Shown here piece after piece: positions 42,424 through 51,518 of a stretch of 64,000 bases of DNA. Each line of letters begins with the position of its first letter. Within the stretch, counting starts at the first letter, position 1. This DNA is from Aeromicrobium piscarium. GTDB taxonomy: Bacteria; Actinomycetota; Actinomycetes; Propionibacteriales; Nocardioidaceae. The position numbers were made by a program, and so were the translations under genes. The DNA is taken from contig NZ_VLNT01000004.1 in the NCBI RefSeq assembly GCF_007421815.1, positions 124,001-188,000 on the forward strand. Direction: 5' to 3'. Under the pieces are notes generated by a model. That model was not told the DNA's origin, ran no database searches, and saw only the letters and a list, made by a program, of their open reading frames with translations.

Positions 42424-43713
42424 TCATGATGGACGGTGCTCCGCGAACGTGTCGTCGAGAAGCTTCTGCAGGAACGCATCGATGTCGATGGCGTCCTCGC
42501 TGTACCAGGTGTCGAAGTCCTCATAGCCGACCTCGTCGGTGTAGCCGAGTTCGTCGGTCACGATCTCGAACCATCGGTCAGCGGACTCCTGAGCACCGTC
42601 GACGAAGGCATTGGCGTCATCGAGGGCCGATGCCTGGCGAACGCTGTCGAGCAGGCCCTCGTTGGCCTCCTGCATCGCCGCGCGCGCCTCGTCATCGAAG
42701 GTCGTGAAGCTGCCGCCGGCCTCGGTGACAGTCGCCGCGGCCTCCACGGTGTTGGGCCAGATCTTGCTGGAGATGTTGCCGCCGATGAAGACATCCAGAC
42801 GGTCCCAGAACAGTTGCTGAGCGACGAGCGGAAGCGTCTCCCAGGTCGCCTTGCTGAAGGCCATGCCACCGGGGGCCAACGCGAAGCCCGCCTGGTCGTC
42901 GATGACGACATTCGGCGCCTCGGACAGATAGCCGCCCAGGACGGCCACGGTCGGGCTCGACACGGTGCAGCCGACTACGCCCCGCTCGAGGCTCTCGTAG
43001 AGCTCGGTGTACGCGATCGAGGCCGGTGATCCCCCGAGCGACTCGATCTGCTTGCTCTGCGCGGAGCCGCCGGACCCGATCGCCTGTCCGGAGATGGACG
43101 AGAGCGAGTTGCGTTCCTGGCTGCAGAAGAGCCCGTTCGATCCCGAGTTGTAGATCGGCACGAGCGGCACGAGACCGTGATCGTCCCACTCCTGCAGGAT
43201 CTCCGGCGTGTCGAAGGCGACCTCGTTCGGCCACGCATTGGACTGCAGCGCGCCGACGACCGGACTCTGATGGGAGATGAAACCGGTCTCGATCAGCGCC
43301 ACGGTCGCGGGGTATTCCGAGGGCTCGTAGATCGGCAGGACCTGGCCGAGGTCCAGGCGGCCGTCGTTCAGGGCATCGTCGATCTCCGCCGGGTCGGCCA
43401 CGGCATTGGCGTAGGCGATGTCGAAGCTGATCTTGCCGTCCGACCATTCCTCGATGCTCGCCAGGTAGTCCTCGATGTTCTTGCCCGTCGCGGAGCCCTT
43501 GGGAGCAGGCGACTGCGTGCGAATCGTGATCGGGTCGACGCTCTCGAAGGCGGCGATGTAGTCCTCCTTGGACGCCCCGGGGTCGAGGCCCTCGCCTCCA
43601 CCCGAGCCGCCACTTCCCCCTTGCTCAGCGCAAGCACTGAGAGTGACGACGCCGGCCACAGCCAGCATCGCGAGAAGGCGCGTGGACCTTCGATTGGTAC
43701 GCATAGCGATCAT
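42424..43713 (-). CDS. dctP: TRAP transporter substrate-binding lipoprotein DctP
   Basis: 429 residues. Signal peptide with lipobox LSAC (Cys ~28) and a Gly/Ser linker. The mature DctP fold shows EEWSDGKISFDIAYANAVA, NDGRLDLGQVLPIYE and LERGVVGCTVSSPT, nearly superimposable on the orphan at 27771-29048, but the ligand region differs. ATG 43713 has GGAGA upstream. It is the first gene of dctP-dctQ-dctM-P450. A CRP-type site lies about 50 bp upstream. Confidence 0.92.
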   Translation of the reverse strand: MIAMRTNRRSTRLLAMLAVAGVVTLSACAEQGGSGGSGGGEGLDPGASKEDYIAAFESVDPITIRTQSPAPKGSATGKNIEDYLASIEEWSDGKISFDIAYANAVADPAEIDDALNDGRLDLGQVLPIYEPSEYPATVALIETGFISHQSPVVGALQSNAWPNEVAFDTPEILQEWDDHGLVPLVPIYNSGSNGLFCSQERNSLSSISGQAIGSGGSAQSKQIESLGGSPASIAYTELYESLERGVVGCTVSSPTVAVLGGYLSEAPNVVIDDQAGFALAPGGMAFSKATWETLPLVAQQLFWDRLDVFIGGNISSKIWPNTVEAAATVTEAGGSFTTFDDEARAAMQEANEGLLDSVRQASALDDANAFVDGAQESADRWFEIVTDELGYTDEVGYEDFDTWYSEDAIDIDAFLQKLLDDTFAEHRPS

Positions 43714-43760
43714 GTCGTCTCCGTTGGTTGTCGGCATCTCCGTGCCGTGACCTGCCTCTC

Positions 43761-43775
43761 GTGACCACGGTCACA
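43761..43775. promoter_or_regulatory. CRP/GlxR-type site, copy 2
   Basis: GTGACCACGGTCACA fits GTGA-N6-TCACA and is a 14-bp palindrome in its core. It lies upstream of the dctP start. Next to it is GATATGAATATCATTC (43777-43792), a further AT-rich element. The 252-bp divergent gap (43714-43965) holds no gene. Confidence 0.55.
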
Positions 43776-43904
43776 AGATATGAATATCATTCGCCTAGAT
43801 TCACCGACAGTCAAGTTCCCCACCCAGGAATTTCCTGAAACCCTGTCGCCAGTGCCACGGCGCCAGCCCGCCCGTCCCACACCACCCCACTACGGCAACC
43901 GGGA

Positions 43905-43918
43905 TTGCTGATAATGAA
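43905..43918. promoter_or_regulatory. Half-conserved TTGCTGATAATGAA site
   Basis: Its left half matches the reverse complement of the palindromes at 23891 and 32472. It contains GATAAT (43910-43915), a possible -10, 50 nt before the ferredoxin reductase start. Confidence 0.4.
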
Positions 43919-43965
43919 AGGTAACATCTACAGTGATGCGGGACACATGCGACCAGGAGGATGCC

Positions 43966-45186
43966 GTGAGTGCCGAAACCGTGATCGTCGGAGGTGGGAT
44001 CTCCTCGATTCGACTCGCCGAGCGACTTCGCCGCGCCGGAGACGAGGACCCCATCACCATCGTGTCCGCCGAGCCCGGACTCGTCTACGACCGTCCGCCG
44101 CTGTCCAAGGGCGTACTGCTCGACGACGATCCGCGACGACCCGACCTGGCGACCGAGGAGGCCCTCGGCGCCCTCGGCGTGCGGCGTGTGACAGGTTGCC
44201 GCGCGGTGCGCCTCGACCAGGCCGCACGCCGAGTCGAACTCGAGACCGGCGAGACCCTCTCGTATGACGACCTCGTCATCGCCACCGGCTCCGATCCTCG
44301 CCGGTTGCCGGCGCTAGACGAGGTCGGTCCGTACTACCTGCGCACATGGGACGATGCACTGGCACTGCGGGAGGCCGTGCGGGAAGCAGCGCGCATCGGC
44401 GTCATCGGCGCCGGGGTGCTGGGACTCGAGATCGCGGCGACGAGCCGCGTACTGGGCCGCGAGGTCATGGTCGTCGACACCGCGCCGCACGCACTCGCGC
44501 GGATCGGCGGCCCCGAGCTCGGCACGCCGGTCGCCGACCTCCATCGCGAGCACGGCGTACGCTTCCATCTGGGTGTCGGCATCGACACCGCGACCGAGAA
44601 CGGCGACGGAGCGATCACGCTGCGGCTCACCGACGGCACCGAACACGTCGTCGACGTCCTCGTCGTGGCGATCGGCGCCGTTCCGGTGACGGACTGGCTC
44701 CAGGGCAGCGGTCTCGCCGGACACGACGGGGTCGAGACCGATGCCGGCTGCCGCACGTCCGATGAGCGTATCTTCGCGATCGGCGACGTCGCCCGCGTCG
44801 AACGTGGCCCGGGAGATCGCCGGCGCCTCGAGCACTGGACCAATGCGGGCGATACGGCCGCCGTCGCGGCACGGGGCATCCTCGCTCGCCGGCGCGGCGA
44901 GACGCCGCCGACCCTCACTGAGCTCCCCTACGTCTGGAGCGACCAGTACGACGTCAAACTCCAGATCCTCGGCCATCTCGACCCCGACGGCAGCCTGATC
45001 CCGGCGGTCGAGGACCCTGAGGCGGGACGCTGGCTGCGCATCGCCGTCCGCGGACAGGAGGTCACCGGCGTGGTCGGTTGGAACATGCCCGCCGCGGTCA
45101 ACCGCTGCCGGGCGGCCCTCATAGCCGGCGCGACCACCGACGAGCTCTTGCAGAGCGCACCCTGGGAACGGAAGGCACGACGATGA
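43966..45186 (+). CDS. FAD-dependent ferredoxin reductase (rhodocoxin/putidaredoxin reductase type)
   Basis: 406 residues. The FAD motif reads VIVGGGISSIRLAERLRRAG (usually GAGLAG). LVYDRPPLSKG, the NAD motif GVIGAGVLGLEIAA and RIFAIGDVARVE are family hallmarks, and the C-terminal reductase domain is complete. It passes electrons from NADH to a P450 ferredoxin, most simply the one at 38712. GTG 43966 has AGGAGG 5 nt upstream. It is divergent from the transport/P450 operon, separated by the CRP-type site. Confidence 0.92.
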   Translation: MSAETVIVGGGISSIRLAERLRRAGDEDPITIVSAEPGLVYDRPPLSKGVLLDDDPRRPDLATEEALGALGVRRVTGCRAVRLDQAARRVELETGETLSYDDLVIATGSDPRRLPALDEVGPYYLRTWDDALALREAVREAARIGVIGAGVLGLEIAATSRVLGREVMVVDTAPHALARIGGPELGTPVADLHREHGVRFHLGVGIDTATENGDGAITLRLTDGTEHVVDVLVVAIGAVPVTDWLQGSGLAGHDGVETDAGCRTSDERIFAIGDVARVERGPGDRRRLEHWTNAGDTAAVAARGILARRRGETPPTLTELPYVWSDQYDVKLQILGHLDPDGSLIPAVEDPEAGRWLRIAVRGQEVTGVVGWNMPAAVNRCRAALIAGATTDELLQSAPWERKARR

Positions 45187-45623
45187 CCGATGACCTGCAC
45201 GAGCGACTCGACCGGCTCGAACGTCACGAGCTCGCGCGGTCGATGGCAGCCGCCTACGCCGTAACGGTCGACGCAGGCGATGCCGACCGTATCGCGGCAC
45301 TATTCGCTCCCGACGGCACCCTGACCATTCCCAGTGGCACGCTGCGGGGACGCACGGAGATCGCCGCCTTCTACGCTAGCCGCGTGGCCGACGCCGACCG
45401 CCGGCACTTCGTCACCAACGTCGCGACACATGCCACCGAAGTCGCCTCGGCGGTCGGCCTGAGCGCGTACTTCCTCTACACGAGCCGCGAGCCCGGACGC
45501 TCGGCACTCGGCTGGGGACGCTACGACGACCTGGTCGATACCTCCGGGGACACACCGCTGCTGCTGGCGAAGACCATCACCCCGGCCGTCTTCACCGACC
45601 TCGATGAGGGCTGGGCCTCCTGA
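45183..45623 (+). CDS. SnoaL/NTF2-like protein
   Basis: 146 residues, a single NTF2-like cone fold (MAAAYAVTVDAGDADRIAALF, FAPDGTLTIPSGTLRGRTEI). The start overlaps the reductase stop (ATGA). Proteins of this fold act as small isomerases, dehydratases or lyases, or as dioxygenase small subunits. In a ring-oxidising pathway an isomerase (ketosteroid-isomerase-like) or epoxide/lactone step is conceivable, but no diagnostic catalytic set is clear. Confidence 0.82.
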   Translation: MTDDLHERLDRLERHELARSMAAAYAVTVDAGDADRIAALFAPDGTLTIPSGTLRGRTEIAAFYASRVADADRRHFVTNVATHATEVASAVGLSAYFLYTSREPGRSALGWGRYDDLVDTSGDTPLLLAKTITPAVFTDLDEGWAS

Positions 45624-45643
45624 CCGGGCACGCCCAGCGGCTC

Positions 45644-48214
45644 TCAGCCCGCACGGGGCGAGTCGACCGGCCCTGAGCGGACCGGCCGGCGCAGGAAGTT
45701 CGAGATCACCGCGTGTCCGTGGCTCGTCAGGATAGACTCGGGGTGAAACTGCACCCCCTCGACTCCGAGCCCGGCGTGGCGTAGACCCATGACGATCCCG
45801 CTCGCTGTGCGCGCGGTGATCTCCACCTCTTCAGGCAGATCGTCGACGACGAGGGAGTGATAGCGCGCGGCAGCGAAGGGTGTCGGCAACCCGGCGAGAA
45901 CCCCGGCTCCCTCGTGGTGGACGAGCGCGGGATGCCCGTGGACGGGGTCGGCCCGTCGCACGGTCCCGCCGAGGAACTCGCCGATCACCTGATGGCCGAG
46001 GCAGACCCCGAGCACCGGGACACCCGCCGCTACCGCGGACTCGACCGCGGCCCTGCTCGTGCCCGCGTCCAGCGGCGCGCCCGGCCCCGGGGAGACGAGC
46101 AGGTGCGTGAAGCCCGCGAGATCCGGTAGCGGTACGGTCGAACGCACCACCGATGCCTCGGCCCCCAGCTCGCGGGCGTACTGCACCAGGTTGAACACGA
46201 ACGAGTCCTCGTTGTCGACGACCAGCAGCCGGACGTCCTCGACCCGCGCGACGGGCGGAGGTTCCCGTTCCGGCCCGCGCAAGCGCCGCGTCACCGGACC
46301 CGGTACCGGCCACCGAGCGACGCCACCGAGCGATGAGACCGGGACGATGCCGCGCAGCGCATTGACCGCGAACGCCTCGGATGCCTGGCTGAGCTCGGAG
46401 AGCCGCATCGAGCGCTCCCGGATAGGGAATCCATGCCGCCGGGCTGCTTCGATCACCACGGCGCGAGCCGTGCCCGGCAGGATGCGGCCGTCCAGCGGTG
46501 GCGTGTGTACGCCGTCGTCGAATACCGCGAAGAACGAGGCGCGGTCGGTCTCCAGCACCTCGTCGTTGGCGTCGACGAGCAGAGCGGCATGATCGGGGAG
46601 CGCGCCGCGGTCGACCCACTTGTGGGCGCCGAGGCCTCCTGGCAGACGATGCACATCGAGGACCCACGACTCCGGCGCTGAATCCAGCGGAGCGATCGTG
46701 GTCTCCACACGCCCATCCGGGTGGAGCTCGACACGAAGCCTCCGCCTGCCTGTCGTCACCGAGGAGGCGGCGAGGGCGGCGCGACGTATCTCGGTCCCGA
46801 CGTCGATGCCGTAGAGCTCGCGACCGCTCGCGGCCAGGCGGACGACATGCTCGTCCAACCGCGCGGGCCGGGCGTCCTCCACCAGGACGGTGGTGAACAC
46901 TCCACGCGAGGAATCGGCCGCCGACGCAGGCTCGACGAGGACAGGCGGGGTGCCGTGGTGGCCCGGGCGGTCCACCAGGGCGGCGCCGAAGGCGGCGGCG
47001 ATCGGCGCGACCTTGTCGAAACACTCCACGACCTCGGCCATCGGATCGCTCGCCGCGACGATGCCGCCGCCGGCACCGATCCAGGCCCGGCCGTCGGCCG
47101 CCACCTCCAGCGTCCGGATCGTGACATTGAGCTCCATGCCCCGGCCAGGACTCACATAGCCCATCGCTCCCGTGTACGCCTCGCGGCCGGTGGTCTCGAG
47201 TTCGGCGGCGAGGAGCTGCATGGCACGGATCTTGGGAGCGCCCGTCACCGACCCCGGCGGGAAAGTCGCCCGCAGCAAAGCGGAGTCGGGAGCGGACACC
47301 TGAGCCGTGACGTCCGAGACCAGGTGCCAGACGGCGTGGCGCTCGAGGCGGGTCAGCGCGGGCACCTCGACGCTGCCGGGCCGGGCCACGCGTCCCAGAT
47401 CGTTGCGCATGAGGTCGACGATCATGACATTCTCCGCGCGATCCTTCGACGACCCGGTGAGTCGCACGGGATCGGCGTCGAGTGGAGCGGTGCCCTTGAT
47501 GGGGGACGTCTGCACGCGTTCCCCCTCACGCCGCAGGAACAGTTCCGGCGACCAGCTGGCGATCGCGCCCTGGTCGTCCGCGACGAAGGCCGCGTAGGCA
47601 GGGCTCAGCTGCTCGACCCCGTGGCAGAAGGCGTCGAGCGCATCGCCGTGCAGGCGGGTCTCGAACCGGCCGCACACATTCGCCTGGAAGATGTCGCCGG
47701 CCTCGATGTGCTCGATGGTCCGGTGCACGGCATCTGCGTGCACCTCCACACCGGGTGAGAGGCGCAACGGCTCCAAGCTCGACGCGCGCACCTCCGAGGG
47801 GGACGCCAGCGACTCGCGCAGGGCATCGATCCGGTGTCGGGGTGTTCCGGCGAGCCATTCGAGCCACCACTGTCCCTCGACACGCCGGGCGACCACATCG
47901 TAGAAGCCCACGCGCAGGGCTGGTTGTGGCACCGGCCGTGGCGGCGACCCGGGAAGGTCTTCGAGATCTCCGGCCAATCGGTAGCCCCACGAGCCGATCC
48001 ATCCGCCGCCGAAGTGAAGATCGAGCGAGGGCGCGAGGTCGATGGCGTCCCAGTCGCGCAGTTCGCGGACCGGATCGGCGGAGATCACCGCCTCACCGGC
48101 CGACCATCCCGAGCCGATGAGCGCCACGATCCGGGGCCGCCCGCGCAGTCGGCGGAGCAGCTGTGTGGGCGAGTCGTCGAGCGAGAGGCGCTCGCGCTCG
48201 ACGACCGTGCTCAC
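45644..48214 (-). CDS. PabB-PabC-PabA triple fusion (aminodeoxychorismate synthase and lyase)
   Basis: 856 residues. Residues ~1-410 are PabB (SPIKGTAPLDADP with the active Lys, FPPGSVTGAPKIRAMQ). Residues ~420-640 are a class IV PLP aminodeoxychorismate lyase, PabC, with the Lys in GGLGAHKWVDR. Residues ~655-856 are the PabA glutamine amidotransferase with nucleophilic Cys in GVCLGHQVIGE and HPES. The enzyme would turn chorismate and glutamine into 4-aminobenzoate for folate in one chain. All three active sites look intact. The start overlaps the dnaX stop by 4 nt. Confidence 0.9.
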   Translation of the reverse strand: MSTVVERERLSLDDSPTQLLRRLRGRPRIVALIGSGWSAGEAVISADPVRELRDWDAIDLAPSLDLHFGGGWIGSWGYRLAGDLEDLPGSPPRPVPQPALRVGFYDVVARRVEGQWWLEWLAGTPRHRIDALRESLASPSEVRASSLEPLRLSPGVEVHADAVHRTIEHIEAGDIFQANVCGRFETRLHGDALDAFCHGVEQLSPAYAAFVADDQGAIASWSPELFLRREGERVQTSPIKGTAPLDADPVRLTGSSKDRAENVMIVDLMRNDLGRVARPGSVEVPALTRLERHAVWHLVSDVTAQVSAPDSALLRATFPPGSVTGAPKIRAMQLLAAELETTGREAYTGAMGYVSPGRGMELNVTIRTLEVAADGRAWIGAGGGIVAASDPMAEVVECFDKVAPIAAAFGAALVDRPGHHGTPPVLVEPASAADSSRGVFTTVLVEDARPARLDEHVVRLAASGRELYGIDVGTEIRRAALAASSVTTGRRRLRVELHPDGRVETTIAPLDSAPESWVLDVHRLPGGLGAHKWVDRGALPDHAALLVDANDEVLETDRASFFAVFDDGVHTPPLDGRILPGTARAVVIEAARRHGFPIRERSMRLSELSQASEAFAVNALRGIVPVSSLGGVARWPVPGPVTRRLRGPEREPPPVARVEDVRLLVVDNEDSFVFNLVQYARELGAEASVVRSTVPLPDLAGFTHLLVSPGPGAPLDAGTSRAAVESAVAAGVPVLGVCLGHQVIGEFLGGTVRRADPVHGHPALVHHEGAGVLAGLPTPFAAARYHSLVVDDLPEEVEITARTASGIVMGLRHAGLGVEGVQFHPESILTSHGHAVISNFLRRPVRSGPVDSPRAG

Positions 48215-50319
48215 GAGGGTGGCGTGTCGTCGATGACCTGCGCGCCGAGATGCTCGGCGAGCAGCGCCTCGGCGTCAGCGGAGCTGCCGTCGAGGATCGG
48301 ATCATCGGGATCGACACCGGCATCGGGATCCTCGGCCGCCTTCCGCGGCGCCGGTCCACTGCGCAGCGCCTCGCGGACCGATTCCGGCACTGCCGAGGTG
48401 GCCGGCGACGGCGGTGCCTGCTGCGCCGCCGGCGCGCTCGGCGCCGGACCGCCGCCTCCCGGACCGGGCTGCGCGGAGGGGTCGACGATGGCCTCGATCC
48501 GCCAGTCGACCCCGAGGACGTCGACGAGCGCCTGAGCGACGATGCGGTCCGAGCCGCTGTTCATGAAGGAGTCGCGGGCTCCGGCGTTGACGAGGGCGAT
48601 TGTCAGGGTCGAGCCGTCGACGCCGGTGACCTGGGCGTTCTGGCTGAGCATGACCCACGTGAACCGGCGCAGGTTCTGGATGCGATCGAGGATCTGCGGC
48701 CACAACCGCCGGACATCGGCGATCGAGAGGGCACCGGGAGCCGGCTCGGGTTCCGGAGCCGGCTTGGGCTCCGGCGTCGGGCCTGGGGTCGGCGTCGGTT
48801 CCGGCTCGGTGGCGGCTGGCGCGGTCGGCGGTACCTCAGCAACGTTATCGGGGATGGATGGGGTTGACGGGCTACCGCCACTTGCCGGAGCCTCGCCGAC
48901 CGACCCAGCCCACGAGGCTGGCGGTACGTCGGCAACCTCAACGGGAGCCGATGACGTTAACCACGCACCGCCCTCGACCGGGGCCTCCGCTGGCGAGGCG
49001 ACTGGAGACGCCGGCGGTGCCTCAGCAACGTTATCGGGGACGGATGGGGTTGACGGGCTACCGCCACCGGCGGAGGAGGACTGCGCGGGGGCGGGAGCCG
49101 GGGCCGGACGAGCCGGGGCGGGAGCGTGATCGGGTGCCGGGGCGGTGCCGCCGCCGGACAGGCGTCGCTCGATCCGCTCGAGTCGTGCCTGGAATCCCTC
49201 GACCGAGTTGTCGGCGCCCGGCACGAGGATCCGGGCGCACATCAGCTCCAACATCAGCCGCGGGGCGGTCGCGCCCCGGAAGTCCACGAGTGCCGTGCTG
49301 ACGATATCGGCGGCACGCGTCAGCTCGGACGGCCCGAAGCCCGAGGCCTGCTGCGCGAGTCGCTCGCCGCGATCGCCGGGGACATCGAGCAACCCGGACT
49401 CGATCGCGGTGGGGACGGCCGCCAGGATCACCAGATCGCGCAGCCGCTGCAACAGATCCTCCGCGAAGCGACGGGGATCCTGGCCGGACTCGATGACCTT
49501 GTCGACCACCGAGAACACCGTGCCGCCGTCGCGGGCGGCGAAGGCCGAGACGGCTTCGTCCAGGAGCGAGTCCGGGGTGTAGCCGAGCAGCTGGACGGCC
49601 AGCTCATAGGTGACCCCCTCGGGGCCCGCGCCGCCGAGCAGCTGATCGAGCACGCTCAGGGTGTCGCGCACGGAGCCCGCGCCCGCGCGCACCACCAGCG
49701 GAAGGGCCCGCGGATCGAGGGTCACGCCCTCGGCGGCGCACAGCTGCATCAGATACTCGCCGAGCTGCTTGGGCGGGACCAAGCGGAAGGGGTAGTGATG
49801 GGTCCGCGACCGGATCGTGCCGATGACCTTGTCCGGCTCGGTGGTGGCGAAGATGAACTTCAGATGGGGCGGCGGCTCCTCGACCAGCTTGAGCAACGCG
49901 TTGAAGCCCTGCGGCGAGACCATGTGGGCCTCGTCGATGATGTACACCTTGTACCGGCTGTTGACGGGCGCAAAGAACGCGCGCTCGCGCAGATCGCGAG
50001 CATCGTCGACGCCGCCGTGGCTCGCGGCGTCGATCTCGATGACGTCGACGCTTCCCGGCCCGCCGCGCGCGAGGTCACGGCAGCTCTGGCACTCCCCGCA
50101 CGGGTCGGCGATCGGTGCCTGCTCGCAGTTGAGCGCGCGGGCCAGGATGCGCGCGCTGGTGGTCTTGCCGCACCCGCGCGGCCCGGAGAACAGATAGGCG
50201 TGGTTGACCCGATTGGCCGCGAGGGCGTGCCGCAGGGGGTCGGTGACGTGATCTTGGCCGATGACCTCGGCGAACGTCTCGGGCCGGTAGCGGCGGTACA
50301 GAGCCAGGGGTGCGTCCAC
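48211..50319 (-). CDS. dnaX: DNA polymerase III subunits gamma and tau
   Basis: 702 residues. The ATPase core (~1-370) has Walker A GPRGCGKTT, a zinc-binding set CGECQSC, IIDEAH and the SRT (R-finger/sensor) motif. A Pro/Ala-rich linker follows. The tau C-terminus (~540-630) is present (RRLWPQILDRIQNLRRFTW). It loads the sliding clamp and ties polymerases in the replisome. The linker holds three 31-residue repeats (419-511) made from palindromic DNA. GTG 50319 is placed 6 nt after TAGGCT, a leaderless promoter. Confidence 0.95.
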   Translation of the reverse strand: MDAPLALYRRYRPETFAEVIGQDHVTDPLRHALAANRVNHAYLFSGPRGCGKTTSARILARALNCEQAPIADPCGECQSCRDLARGGPGSVDVIEIDAASHGGVDDARDLRERAFFAPVNSRYKVYIIDEAHMVSPQGFNALLKLVEEPPPHLKFIFATTEPDKVIGTIRSRTHHYPFRLVPPKQLGEYLMQLCAAEGVTLDPRALPLVVRAGAGSVRDTLSVLDQLLGGAGPEGVTYELAVQLLGYTPDSLLDEAVSAFAARDGGTVFSVVDKVIESGQDPRRFAEDLLQRLRDLVILAAVPTAIESGLLDVPGDRGERLAQQASGFGPSELTRAADIVSTALVDFRGATAPRLMLELMCARILVPGADNSVEGFQARLERIERRLSGGGTAPAPDHAPAPARPAPAPAPAQSSSAGGGSPSTPSVPDNVAEAPPASPVASPAEAPVEGGAWLTSSAPVEVADVPPASWAGSVGEAPASGGSPSTPSIPDNVAEVPPTAPAATEPEPTPTPGPTPEPKPAPEPEPAPGALSIADVRRLWPQILDRIQNLRRFTWVMLSQNAQVTGVDGSTLTIALVNAGARDSFMNSGSDRIVAQALVDVLGVDWRIEAIVDPSAQPGPGGGGPAPSAPAAQQAPPSPATSAVPESVREALRSGPAPRKAAEDPDAGVDPDDPILDGSSADAEALLAEHLGAQVIDDTPPS
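48827..49105. repeat. Three 93-bp tandem repeats inside dnaX containing 53-bp palindromic units
   Basis: 53-bp units start at 48827, 48920 and 49013, exactly 93 bp apart. The first and third match at 51 of 53 bases; the second is diverged. Each begins GGCGGT and ends ACCGCC. On the coding strand they give GGSPSTPSxPDNVAE or GGAWLTSSAPVEVAD. The arm GGCGGTAGCCCGTCAACCCC resembles the intergenic palindromes of this window. Confidence 0.85.
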
Positions 50320-50325
50320 GCCACG

Positions 50326-50331
50326 AGCCTA
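50326..50331 (-). promoter_or_regulatory. Leaderless -10 element of dnaX
   Basis: TAGGCT on the minus strand ends 6 nt before the GTG of dnaX, so transcription would begin at the start codon. There is no Shine-Dalgarno. Confidence 0.5.
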
Positions 50332-50371
50332 ACCGTCGCCGGGGACACGCCCGGCGCGGACCGAGGTCGGT

Positions 50372-51346
50372 TCAGGGCAGGTGGCGGTCGAGCCAGTCGC
50401 CGAGGACCTCGTAGGCGTGGTCACGGGCCTCCTTGCGGGAGAGGAAGACATCGTGACGGGCTCCGGGAATCGGCACCGAGGTGACCTCATCGCCCAGGCA
50501 ACCGGCCCAGCGGGCGATCTGGCGAACGTCGAGAACGGCGTCCGCGGTCTCGACCTCCTCGCTGTACCGGCTCACGATGCGCGAGCGATCCGAGCGCAGG
50601 ACGAGGGACGGCACCCCGATATCGAGGCCACGGTGCAGTCGAGCCTGGCCGCGCCGGACCGCGCTGAGCCAGCCGACGGTCACCGGGAACCCGCCGAGGG
50701 GCTTCCAGGCCAACTCGTAGTCCCACTCGCCGCCGCGCGAGGTGTGCAGGCTCGACCCGTAGGCCTCCGCTTCGGGCAGCTTGAGGACGAGGCCGGGGCG
50801 CACTCGCGCGGCGAGCCGGATCGCCTGGGTGCCCACGCCGCGCATCCACGGCGCACCCTGCAGATCGAACCACGGGCTGTTGAGCATGATCCCGGCGATA
50901 CCGGTGTCTCCACTGCCGGTGCCGCGACGCCGTCGATGCAGCCACAGCGGGACGATGAGCCCGCCGGTCGAATGCGCGGCGAGATAGACCGGGAGACCCG
51001 TCTCCTCGCGGACGATCCGCAGCGACTCGTCGAGTTCGGCGTCGTAATGGGCGAGATCGGAGACATAGTGCGCGGTGTGCCCGTCGCGCAGGGAGCGGCC
51101 GCACTTGCGCAGGTCGAGCGAGTAGAAGGCGACGCCGCGATCGGCGTAGAACTCGGCCATCGCGGTCTGGAAGAAGTAGTCGGTGAAGCCGTGCACGTAG
51201 ATCACCGCGGCACGCGGCGAACCCGTGGAAGCCCGCCGAACCAGGGTGGCGGTGATCGTGCCCTCGCCGTCGGGGTCGTCGCCGAGCTCGATGACGTGCC
51301 GTTCGTACGGCTCCCCGAGCAGGTCGGTGGTCCAGTCGACGCTCAT
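50372..51346 (-). CDS. Alpha/beta hydrolase (monoacylglycerol lipase-like)
   Basis: 324 residues. IYVHGFTDYFFQTAMAEF is the oxyanion region. The nucleophile motif is AAHSTGGLIVPLWLH, with Ser at ~125 (GxSxG replaced by H-S-T-G-G). The His is near GARHDVFLS. The Asp near LRSDRS completes a plausible triad. Monoglyceride lipase-type enzymes hydrolyse lipid esters. ATG 51346 has AAAGGAG upstream. It is divergent from a glycosyltransferase gene. Confidence 0.86.
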   Translation of the reverse strand: MSVDWTTDLLGEPYERHVIELGDDPDGEGTITATLVRRASTGSPRAAVIYVHGFTDYFFQTAMAEFYADRGVAFYSLDLRKCGRSLRDGHTAHYVSDLAHYDAELDESLRIVREETGLPVYLAAHSTGGLIVPLWLHRRRRGTGSGDTGIAGIMLNSPWFDLQGAPWMRGVGTQAIRLAARVRPGLVLKLPEAEAYGSSLHTSRGGEWDYELAWKPLGGFPVTVGWLSAVRRGQARLHRGLDIGVPSLVLRSDRSRIVSRYSEEVETADAVLDVRQIARWAGCLGDEVTSVPIPGARHDVFLSRKEARDHAYEVLGDWLDRHLP

Positions 51347-51505
51347 GTCCGCTCCTTTCGCCGTCGCCAGGATAGGTCTCCGCGCCTCGCCGTGGTGGCG
51401 CTTCGGCGAACCGATACCGATACATCGGGGTCGCCATAGCCACCACAAGGCATCGGCATCGGTCCCGCCCGTGCGCCATCGCGAGGACGGTGCCCGTGGA
51501 GGGGC

Positions 51506-51511
51506 TAGGGT
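51506..51511 (+). promoter_or_regulatory. Leaderless -10 element of the first GT2 gene
   Basis: TAGGGT lies 7 nt before GTG 51519, a spacing expected for a transcript starting at the initiation codon. Confidence 0.45.
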
Positions 51512-51518
51512 GCGAACT

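Noticed and set aside
48827-49105. Possible CRISPR or minisatellite outside a gene
   Set aside because: The repeats lie in frame inside dnaX, and the period is a multiple of three.
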